Assembly (NCBI RefSeq): GCF_003663845.1 | Contig: NZ_RCCA01000001.1 | Coordinates: 2,976,001-3,040,000 of the forward strand | From: Chryseobacterium sp. 7 | GTDB taxonomy: Bacteria > Bacteroidota > Bacteroidia > Flavobacteriales > Weeksellaceae | DNA length: 64,000 bases | Reading direction: 5' to 3' | Shown: piece by piece, positions 18,201-26,200 of the stretch | How positions within the stretch are numbered: position 1 is the stretch's first letter | Layout: every line of letters begins with the position of its first letter | The notes under the pieces: generated by a model | Told to the model about the DNA's origin: nothing | Databases searched by the model: none | What the model saw: the letters and a program-made list of their open reading frames with translations, nothing else | Position numbers and translations under genes: made by a program

Positions 18201-19899
18201 TACCAAATCCTAAACTCACCTGAGAACCGTCTGCTATAACCTGTATGTCTTTGATACTTGCGGGAAAATTAGCCAGTTTCTGCTCTCCTTCAACACCGAA
18301 ATATTGTACTGTGATGTAAGGAGCTTTGGTCTGAAGGGTTAACCCCTGAAATTTCACTCCTTTAAAATCAGCATCTTTTTTCTCATTCGGGTTATTATTA
18401 TCAGCAGCTGATGCATTTGCACCAATAGCTAAACTTCCGTTAAGAATCGCTTTGGGCAGAAACTCTCTGTTTTTCACCCGCATTTCAATGGTAGAACCTG
18501 GTGCAATGGTTGCTTTGGCACTCCATATATCAAAATTGATATCATTTAATGTCGTCACAGAAATAAGATATTCTTCTTCTGTGATCATTCCTCTGTATCC
18601 GAGATACTTTGGAATTCCATTGTTTGAGATGTCCGTATTATTTTTCTGAATCGGAAGCTGGATAGTGCCTTCTAAATTTGCTCCTACAATTTTAGAAGCA
18701 GCCAGATCTACTCCTATTTTATCCAGAGAATATCTCCATGCATTTTCTTTATTGGTAACCCCTCTGTCTATCGGAAAAAGATTATTGGCGGCAAAGCTTC
18801 CGGAAACCCCATAGGAATCAATCAGAAGATTGTTGGCTTCAAAAGAAACCCGGCTGTCTATATGATCTTCCGTTTTGAATTCCTGGGGAAGACCTATCTT
18901 TAAAGTTTGTACATACAGTCCTCGCCAGGAGTCCGTTCCCCCGATCAGATAACCGTGGGTATTATAATATTGCGGAAACTGAACATCTGGATCTGTCCTG
19001 AGATCACTTAAATCCAGAACAGCATTGTTGACGAAGAAAGAGAAATATCCTTTATCCTGATTTTTGATCTGTGAAGTAATGGCGAAAGGGCTTATGCTCA
19101 CTTTTACCAGCAGATCATTCCAGTCTGTTGCCTTAATGGAAAAATCGCCCCTAACCCTGTTTGTGATTCCGTTTGCTCCTATTTCAGGAAGTACAACACC
19201 GTTTCCATCTAAAGGAACCAACACATTTCTGGAAATCTGAACATTCCCTTTCAGAGAAAGTTCTTTAATCCCATCACAATCCATGACGATATAGGTATTG
19301 TCATTTACACTTTCACCATTAGACCTGTTAAGCCTTCCCCCCTCAAGGGTAAGCATCCATTGGTTATTGTTAAAAGGTATGCTGACGTCTCCCAGCAGAG
19401 AAAGTTTGGCATCTCCTATGATTTTTCCGTTATAGGAAAGCTTTATACCTTCGGCTCCAAAAAACAGGGTTTTCTTTCCTCCTTCTGCTCCCTGCTGTGG
19501 GGTAACCACTCTTCCATATACGTTAATAAGTGCATATTCAGGGGTAAATATTGCCTTGTTAACCACCAGACTGTATTCTACACTGGATATATTTTCTTTA
19601 AGCCCAATAGGAAATTCTGTGAGTTCATTGGGATTTATGGTACTGGTAAAGTTTCCGCTCTGTTCTACGGCATCGAATGCTACAGTAGCTTTACCAATCT
19701 CCTGATCGGTATCCGGATCATTTTCCGATAGTACAGAAAAATGATCTAAGGGAAATTTTGAAAGAGAATACTTGCTGCCAGGCTTATCCGGAAACGATAA
19801 GCTCTTGTATAAATTGAGAGAATCACTTTTATCATGACTATTAGCTTTTGTGGAAACAAAAAATAAGAGCATAATAAAAATAGAATATATTTTTGTCAT
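15202..19899 (-). CDS. Very large secreted beta-rich protein upstream of toxin
   Basis: A 1565-residue protein with a signal peptide (MTKIYSIFIMLLFFVSTKA). The mature protein is almost entirely short beta-strands with Gly/Asn turns; from residue 120 to 1000 there are many repeated 'xxLxGxxxI' and 'GxLxAxx' strands (for example AFLKAELTAVKGITVSVNAAYGYST), as in beta-solenoid or barrel-like surface proteins. It ends with a Lys/Gly-rich region (ILPGNKQGTEKQINYEFK) and has no T9SS sorting domain or known catalytic motif. It is the first gene of the minus-strand locus, 22 bases before the toxin gene. A role as delivery scaffold, stalk or outer-membrane partner of the toxin is inferred from this fixed neighbourhood only. 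Confidence 0.7.
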   Translation of the reverse strand: MTKIYSIFIMLLFFVSTKANSHDKSDSLNLYKSLSFPDKPGSKYSLSKFPLDHFSVLSENDPDTDQEIGKATVAFDAVEQSGNFTSTINPNELTEFPIGLKENISSVEYSLVVNKAIFTPEYALINVYGRVVTPQQGAEGGKKTLFFGAEGIKLSYNGKIIGDAKLSLLGDVSIPFNNNQWMLTLEGGRLNRSNGESVNDNTYIVMDCDGIKELSLKGNVQISRNVLVPLDGNGVVLPEIGANGITNRVRGDFSIKATDWNDLLVKVSISPFAITSQIKNQDKGYFSFFVNNAVLDLSDLRTDPDVQFPQYYNTHGYLIGGTDSWRGLYVQTLKIGLPQEFKTEDHIDSRVSFEANNLLIDSYGVSGSFAANNLFPIDRGVTNKENAWRYSLDKIGVDLAASKIVGANLEGTIQLPIQKNNTDISNNGIPKYLGYRGMITEEEYLISVTTLNDINFDIWSAKATIAPGSTIEMRVKNREFLPKAILNGSLAIGANASAADNNNPNEKKDADFKGVKFQGLTLQTKAPYITVQYFGVEGEQKLANFPASIKDIQVIADGSQVSLGFGISVGLQEDRFSASGGMIIRGLVTNENNRQRWKYDGFDLTKLGLHKVDIGVAIVTGEFQLMRKDPLYGNGFRAFLKAELTAVKGITVSVNAAYGYSTFRYWGFEGSVRGLAIQASALRITGFTGGAFYHMVPDRQMSLDPAYADKALVLRPDSTVGLALRAGIFGSIPKENTIDIMAGFNISTNPNGGLANIGFIGEAVVMANLSKLVPGDPMAGLKDKFKEMVGKPAFLEKLKDKRLNSVLDVADVDNEYPVTENMEGAIHAKLAMNYDFNNSVFHASLDVFVNIANGIIKGIGPNGRAGWAVVHISPDEWYMHIGTPTDMIGLKVGFGNFYLQSGSYFMVGNRIPGSPPPPQEVADILGLQLNDIDYMSSLNALGDGKGFAFGTHLKFDTGDMTALFLYARFQAGLGTDIMLKDYGEAKCSNRGGDQIGINGWYANGQAYVYLQGELGIKIKLWFIKKKIPIIKAGVASLLQAKGPNPFWVRGYLGGYYNLLGGMIKGKFRFKMEFGEECVLENSSVLGGMKIISDLTPKKDETDVDVFAIPQATFAVRVNEPIVIPEDDGDHTYKVVVDKMTVIDDQGKEIKGVIEYTPSKDVANFISEDILPPNKTLKAITQVSFMEKKNGMYEVVMADGQKAVEVEERVFTTGGAPNVIPLQNIQYAYPVPDQENYYTGEANKGYIKLKRGQDYLFDDPNWNTVTAFAAESPTESDFSYNTNENTVNFNTPNLGKEKEYTFALIAKNKNGNGAEGGNQTVEQTVKNEENQEDSGVSVTTEVKKAQSLSKNGEIERLAFVFRTSKYNTFADKMSGLRFSPLWIRVSSDVVTLQNNMNADEYFDATEISGSKYTDNLPLINLTAMMDDSFANKFKGLIYNSYPFDELTLNRAENEDDTAGIPPVKAFPVFTSYMQYLGNEKGNGFLKQTFPFKYDLFSYYKSDWYELISKAASKYVGAPANTRPALINTLLQSTYGIIPETKYNVKAKYILPGNKQGTEKQINYEFK

Positions 19900-19913
19900 G
19901 CATTGTGTTTTTG

Positions 19914-19921
19914 CAAAAGTA
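19914..19921 (-). promoter_or_regulatory. Candidate -7 element (TACTTTTG) for the toxin locus
   Basis: The minus strand reads TACTTTTG, a match to the Bacteroidota TAnnTTTG -7 consensus, 15 bases upstream of the start of the 1565-residue gene. No TTG -33 element is found at the usual 17-23 base distance, and the implied leader would be only about 10 bases long, so the call is tentative. Confidence 0.3.
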
Positions 19922-20479
19922 TATTTTTAATTCTATTTTTAGAAATTTCGCAAAGAAAACATCTCATTTTTTAACAAAAACAACTATGCATCAAATAGTA
20001 ATACAAGTCTTAAATTACCAATACCAACATGCTCATTTTAAAATAGTTATATATAAAATTTATACATACTAATTTTCCATAATATGTATATTTTTATATA
20101 AATTCAAAATATTTTAGGATTATATAAATCGAAACAAATAAGTGTTATTATTATCATTTATAATAAATAGCTCATTTAAAAGTCAAATAAAAAATTTATG
20201 AAAAAAGTTTTAATTATGAGACATTTGTTAATGATGAAAAAAGTATCTGGATACAGAGAATAAGAGACTTCCAGTCGTTTTTTATCCTAATAGTTTAAAA
20301 ATGAGTCTGTTTAAAGTTTTTTTGAACCATTAAGATTGTTATTAAGGTTTTAAGAATAGTAAGATGAGCTTCGCTTTAAGCTTACCATCAGAATGATTTA
20401 TCTTAATGATGCTTTATTATTTAAATCCTTTTTAATGGTTATCAATATCGGATTTTTCCTATTTAAATAGTTTTTAAAA
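19922..20479. other. AT-rich intergenic region without a supported gene
   Basis: About 560 bases between the toxin-locus promoter and the DUF1826-like gene. It is very AT-rich, with only a 21-codon ORF at 20198 that looks like chance. An imperfect hairpin with GTAAG / CTTAC ends lies near 20358-20391. No RNA gene, repeat or mobile element was recognised. Confidence 0.5.
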
Positions 20480-21178
20480 TCAGCAAATCAACAGCAGTCT
20501 ATACTCTCCATCGTTTTCAACAGGTGCTCTGTGTACACAGGGTAAAGCTTGCTGTTCGGGATGATCTACTGCCAAACGCCAAAGATTTCCTATTCCTAAA
20601 TTAACAGGTTCGGCATTGGGTTTTGGCTGATAATGCAGATCAAAGAAGTATTCTTTCAGGAAGTTTTCAAATTCTTCTTCCGGACCGTCATGTAATTTTT
20701 TTAGTTTTTCACGGATTTCCGGAATTAAAATTTTCTGTTCAACCTGATCATTGGCGATGATATCACTTGCCGCTCCGTGATAGGTGCACAAAAACGTATC
20801 TGTTCCAATGGGCGAACGGTCCACATGATAGGAATATACATCTGTTGAAATGAACCCCAATTCTTCGTCCCGATCATAATATGTAAGCAAATTAAGAGAT
20901 GGGGATGCACCAAAATCTGCCAACAGCTTCATATCATTTAAGATTGTTTCTCTTGCCACTATTCCTTCTTCTGAAAGGTTTAATCCTAACAGGTCTTCCG
21001 GAAAAATTTCTGTAATATTATCTTCCAACTGAAGTTTTGAAACAATTTCCTTAAAATCTCCGGTAAGGTTTCTGTGCCAGCAAATTGCATTCATAGCTCC
21101 ATGAAAGTGGGTGTTTACTAATTCAGAAAAGGAAGAAACTACCTCAATTTGGCTGTTATCAGAAAATATTGTGCTCAT
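20480..21178 (-). CDS. DUF1826-like protein
   Basis: A 232-residue cytoplasmic protein. Two blocks resemble the DUF1826 family: a central YHVDRSP...FLCTYHG segment (about residues 117-135), comparable to the family's FHVDxVPLRLxxTYxG, and a C-terminal VHRAP...YRLLLIC, comparable to HRSP...RLLLTLD. The HxD pair followed by a distant His would suit a metal site like those in 2-oxoglutarate-type folds, but no activity is established for the family. It stands alone: the nearest genes are separated by more than 150 bases, and a terminator of the next upstream gene lies between. The assignment rests on motif memory only. Confidence 0.5.
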   Translation of the reverse strand: MSTIFSDNSQIEVVSSFSELVNTHFHGAMNAICWHRNLTGDFKEIVSKLQLEDNITEIFPEDLLGLNLSEEGIVARETILNDMKLLADFGASPSLNLLTYYDRDEELGFISTDVYSYHVDRSPIGTDTFLCTYHGAASDIIANDQVEQKILIPEIREKLKKLHDGPEEEFENFLKEYFFDLHYQPKPNAEPVNLGIGNLWRLAVDHPEQQALPCVHRAPVENDGEYRLLLIC

Positions 21179-21270
21179 ATTCTGGAATAAAGAATTTAGT
21201 CTGCAAAAATACGGAATAGCTGATCAAGAAACGTTATTATTAGAATGTCCGGATATAAAACTGCATAAAA

Positions 21271-21301
21271 AAACAGTGCCCTCCATCAGAGAACACTGTT
21301 T
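21271..21301 (-). terminator. Intrinsic terminator after the 620-residue T9SS gene
   Basis: Stem AAACAGTG / CACTGTTT with a 15-base loop, followed on the minus strand by a run of seven T. It lies 35 bases after the stop codon of the gene at 21336. A nearly identical hairpin follows the neighbouring gene at 23234. Confidence 0.8.
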
Positions 21302-21335
21302 ATATATAAGGTTATTAATTTTCAGTTTTGTTTTT

Positions 21336-23198
21336 TTACTTCTTCAGGAGTTTTTCTGTTACTGTAGAAGATTTTGTTTTAAGTTTAATGTAATATACTC
21401 CTGTCTGAAGAGAAGATAATACTATTTGTTCCTGCATCATATTCAAAGCTCCCTGCTTTACGAGTTGTCCTGCAGCCCCAAAGATTTCGTAAGAAACCAA
21501 AGGTTCTTTACTTCTGATGGTAAGCACGTCCTGAACTGGATTCGGGAATAGTTGGATTCCTGCCTGAATGGCTGTTTCTTCTACTGACATCTGGCTGCAT
21601 GCTGATTTAGAATATTTTGTAATGAAAGACTGGGATTTTCCACCCGTCACATTTACTGTCATGGTATTGACATTATCATTGGAATCTGTAAACAGCTGAT
21701 CATGGAAAAGACCTCCTAACACATAATTTCCGTCTTTATCTACAGCAATGGCTGTAAACTCATCCTGAACCTGAAAGTTACTGTGAATTTCTCCGGTACC
21801 AATTACCGCTCCTGTATCTTTATTGAAACGCACCAGCAAAGGATCTGATAAATCTGAATTGGGACGTGTCATTGAAAAACTTCCCCAAACTTCATTCCAG
21901 CTTCCTTTAGCAAAGGCCAGTTCATTTCCGTTCAGTGCAATTTTCCCCTTCATGAAACGGTACGCAGAAAAGCTTGTAAGCCCATCCGGAACTTTTGCCC
22001 ATTGCACTACTCCATCCGCATTCAGCTTCATTACAAAAGGAGTCTGCCCCTGATAATTTTGTACAGGAAAAGAATAGTTTCCGAAAGTGGTAGGAACTGT
22101 TCCTGAAAAATAACGCCCGGAAATATAAATATCTGAAGAACCTGAGCCTTTAATTACGGAATGAATTTCATCATCCATAAATCCTGGCAAGCTATTATCA
22201 AATTCTTTTCTCCACAGTTCTGCTCCGGTAGTTCCGTTCAGTGCAAGTATATAGGCATTTTTTGTAAAAGGAATATTATTGTAAGAAAAATCTTCCAGAT
22301 TACTGGTGTAGTTTCCTAACATTCTTTTACCTGCCAGATAGTATCTGTTTAAGCTTTCATCATACAGCAGATTCACTTTACCATCTGTTCCTCCTGCGGT
22401 TAATCCTCCTGTAATAGGAAGTAATAAAGGAGTTGCTGGGGTCATATTTCCATTGTCATAGTTGAATTTAACCAAATAATATTGAAGCGATGTAGTGAAT
22501 GTTGAAGGCACCGTAATTAAGCCATTTAAATGAGTTCCCGCTCTGAAACCCATCACAGCATGAATATTTTTGGACGAATCCATATACATCATCTGCACAT
22601 CACAAAGTCTGCTAAGATAACTGACATCTCCCTGTAAAGCTTTGCTCCAATTTAATGTGCCGTCAGAGGTTTTATATTTAAGCAGATAAGCTGCTTTATG
22701 TGCCGACTCCACCGTCTGATCATAATATGTATACAAGGGCATTGTGTGAGTACCGTCAAAATGCATAGGAACAGCAGTAGGATCTCCGCTATATGAGTTA
22801 TTATAAAGAGTAGCCATTACATAGAGACCGCCATTATTATCCACTTCTATATGCCAGGCATTTTCTCCATCTTCTGATCCTCCAATCACGGTAGACCATA
22901 GTGTATTACCCTGACAGTCTGTAGCAAATAAAATAAGATCACGGATTCCATAATTAGGGACAGATACGCCGTTCAGATTCTGATCTCCGTTCCATACACT
23001 TGCAAGGTAGTAGGTGTTGTTATTGTTATCTACAACAATATCCCTTATAGATTCATCAAATTGATAATTAAACCCCGGATCGGCAGAACCAGATTGTCCA
23101 CCAGCCTGTTTTGCCCATTGCCACTGGTAAGTCTGGCTAAAAGATAATACCGGCAGCACAAGAAGCAATCCCCACAGTTTGTTTTTTAATTGTATCAT
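21336..23198 (-). CDS. Secreted beta-propeller-like protein with T9SS sorting domain
   Basis: A 620-residue exported protein. Residues 1-21 form a signal peptide (LLLVLPVLSFSQ). The body has repeated blades with Gly/Asp turns and an aromatic-rich strand of the type 'DGxLNWSKAL...', 'TGAELWRKEF', 'DGVVQWAKVP' and 'DKDGNYVLGG', as in SBBP-type beta-propellers. The last 75 residues are a T9SS type A sorting domain (LFPNPVQDVLTI start, GVYYIKL, KLLKK end). Export through the type IX system to the surface or medium is predicted; ligand and function are unknown. It has its own terminator and is separated from the upstream gene by another. Confidence 0.85.
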   Translation of the reverse strand: MIQLKNKLWGLLLVLPVLSFSQTYQWQWAKQAGGQSGSADPGFNYQFDESIRDIVVDNNNNTYYLASVWNGDQNLNGVSVPNYGIRDLILFATDCQGNTLWSTVIGGSEDGENAWHIEVDNNGGLYVMATLYNNSYSGDPTAVPMHFDGTHTMPLYTYYDQTVESAHKAAYLLKYKTSDGTLNWSKALQGDVSYLSRLCDVQMMYMDSSKNIHAVMGFRAGTHLNGLITVPSTFTTSLQYYLVKFNYDNGNMTPATPLLLPITGGLTAGGTDGKVNLLYDESLNRYYLAGKRMLGNYTSNLEDFSYNNIPFTKNAYILALNGTTGAELWRKEFDNSLPGFMDDEIHSVIKGSGSSDIYISGRYFSGTVPTTFGNYSFPVQNYQGQTPFVMKLNADGVVQWAKVPDGLTSFSAYRFMKGKIALNGNELAFAKGSWNEVWGSFSMTRPNSDLSDPLLVRFNKDTGAVIGTGEIHSNFQVQDEFTAIAVDKDGNYVLGGLFHDQLFTDSNDNVNTMTVNVTGGKSQSFITKYSKSACSQMSVEETAIQAGIQLFPNPVQDVLTIRSKEPLVSYEIFGAAGQLVKQGALNMMQEQIVLSSLQTGVYYIKLKTKSSTVTEKLLKK

Positions 23199-23233
23199 AT
23201 AAATTCATTTAATTTTCACATACTATAAAAAAA

Positions 23234-23257
23234 CAGTGCTCTCCGAAGAGAACACTG
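23234..23257 (-). terminator. Intrinsic terminator after the 1633-residue T9SS gene
   Basis: Stem CAGTG-c-TCTC / GAGA-a-CACTG with a CGAA loop and seven T on the minus strand, 13 bases after the stop codon of the gene at 23270. Closely similar in sequence to the terminator at 21271. Confidence 0.8.
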
Positions 23258-23269
23258 ATTTATGAGTTA

Positions 23270-26200
23270 CTAATTTTTAATTAGTTTTCCTTGTAATGAT
23301 GTGTCTCCCGTCTGTACGATAACGATATAAACACCTTGCAGCCAGCTGGAAACTTCTACGTCTACCTCACCGGAAGCCGCTTTCACTTCTTTACGGAATT
23401 TGACATTGCCCATGGCATCAAAAACTGTAATCTGTTTTGCAAGTAATTTTTCATTACCCGTATTATACGAGATTTTCACTTTTTCCTTCGCAGGATTTGG
23501 TGTCATTTTCAGAGAAGAAACTGCTGTAGCGGTAACGCTTCTTGATGCACTTCTCATACCCATCCAGTCCGGATCTACCGCTTTGGTACTAAACTTACAA
23601 GTTTCATTATAGAATAAAACCTCGTCCGTACCCTGGAAGTTTGGATTCGGATAGAACGCCAATGGATTAGCATTCATATCATATACTCCTCCAGCCGGAA
23701 TGGTAATAATAGAAGGAATATAAACTCCGTATCCATTAACACTTGTAACATTAAGACTTATAGGCTGCCCTCCTGTGTTGTAAATAGCACCATAAACGGC
23801 GTAGTGATCTCCAACCCACTTCATTCCTTTAATCTCTCCTTTAATCTTACAATCTGTTTCGTATCCGCATTCTTTACCAGGATAGTAATTCATAGTTCCG
23901 GATGTATACTGACATCCTAAATGATCAACCTGCAGTTGGTAGGTACCTGCATTTCCAATAGCTAATGGGAAGATGAAATCATTATTCCCACTCTGAATAC
24001 TGTTTCCGAACAGCATCCAATCATGATGATCAAATACTCCTTTTGGTCCTATGATATAATTCTTTTCTCTAAGACATTCGTCATAGCATCCTGTAGGGAA
24101 TACCCACATCAGGCTTTCAAGACTTAATGGTACTTCTACATAATTAGATACTTTACAACCGCTTGGAGCAGTATAAGTAACCTGGAATACTCCTCCTTCA
24201 TTTACCGTAATAGTCTGACCAGACATTCCGTTACTCCAGTTATAATCTCCTGCAGACGGTCCTGATGCAGTTAACTGAATTCTATAAGGCTGGCAGCTCA
24301 CCAAGCTATATGTAGCAGTAACACCTGATGGTGGGTTGCTTACTGTAAGGGTAAAGTTTTTAGAGCTTGTACATCCTGATGTACCCGGAGTTCTTACTTC
24401 CAGCGTATACACATAAGTACCTGCCGTTAATGATCCTGTACTTAAAGTAATCGGATAAGGAGCAGAGGCCCATGGTGTCACTACCGAACCTGCCTTTTTC
24501 CATTGGTACTCTAATGTATTATCTGTTACAAGACCAGTCAATACTGTAGAAGATCCTGCACAGATATTCGCTTTACCAGAAATATTTACATACGGAGCAT
24601 TTTTAACTGTCACCGTTGCAGCTTTAGTACTCATGATGCTTGTTTTACAACCATCTGGCGATACCAATACCGGCCAGTAAGTTCCTGACTGAGTAGGTGT
24701 AAACGTCATTGAATTCGGTGCTCCCGGAACTTGCTGAGAACCATTCATCCAGATATACTGGCTGGCAGTTCCTACCGTACCATTAAATACAAGTGTAGGA
24801 ACAGATCCTGCACAAGCAGTCACATTAATAGGTGAAATATTACCATTAATGAAGGCTTCTTTAACATTAACATTAATAATTGCCGAAGCATAAACACATT
24901 CATTAGGAGTGGTAATTTTCAATTGTATTGTTTTTGCACCACTCGTATTATAAGTAATAGTAGCAGCTGATGATCCTGAAGTTACATAAGATGTACCATC
25001 AAAATACCAGGTATATTTATAATTAGGGTTGTATCCCATTGCAGAGAATGTAATCGGCTCCCCTACACATAACCACGCAGGAACCAGGAAGCTGGTGTTC
25101 GGAACCGGATCCAATGTAATAGTCTTTGTAGTTGTACACGTTGGCTTACCTGGCGCAGACATTGTCATTGTGAAGGTATAAGTACCTGGCGCAAGGTTGT
25201 TATAAGTAGCCGTCTGCCCTGTTTGGGTTGGTAATCCCGGGCTGGTAAATGTATAGGTAATAGTAGATGGATTGATATCAAATATTGTAGAGTTGTTATA
25301 TAGAGTCACATTATATCCATTACCACTACATACTGTACCAACGCTGAATTTAGGCTCGTAGTTCTTTCTTACTTCTACTGCTTTGCTGTACCAGCATGAA
25401 CCATATCTTAAACGTACAAAAACAATATGTGCTCCTGCAAGAGTTGTCTGATATGTTGCTGTAGGCTGCCCCTGAGGGGAAGTTAAAGCAAGTACACTGT
25501 CTGATGACCATTCGATCTGATCAGGAGTTCCGCTATACGTTAAACCAGATGTAGAAATTGTATTACAGCCAGACCATGTAGCCGTAAAGTTGATCTGAGG
25601 ATTTGCATTGCAACTTCCGCTGCTTGGGCAAAGCTGGCTCACATTAATGTTTTGTGAATAAACCACACAACCGTTAATATCTATAGCTCTTACTTTATAG
25701 GTTCCAAAAGCACCTGCACCCCCTATGGTATAAGAGTTGGTGGTAGCACCTGGTATCTGCGCATTGTTTTTGAACCACTGCCATGAAGTAATATTGGTAA
25801 GACCTGTAGAGCTATTAGCCGTAAGGGTATAAGGTGTCATTGTTGTAGGATCACATACCAGGATATTATATACCGGAGAAACCGTAATAATAGTTTCAGG
25901 ATATATCGTAAAGACAGCACTTGCTGTAGGCTCATAATTACATCCGTTCGTTCCTTTATATTTCACAATAACAGTTTGGGAAACATTACTTCCTGAGTTA
26001 TTTGTAATGTAATTGTTATTTGTGAAAGTGTAAATTCCTGATGCGTTGAAACCTCCAGGACCTGTAGAATAAACACTTCCGTTAGCAAATGTGAATGTTA
26101 CTTCTGAAGCTGAAGTAATAGAACCTTGATTTACAGAGAATGTAAGATCAGAACCTAAACAGATTCCTCCAACATTTGTGAAGTTCACCACAGGAAGCGG

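Noticed and set aside
20198..20263. 21-codon ORF in the AT-rich spacer
   Set aside because: Too short and without context; likely chance.
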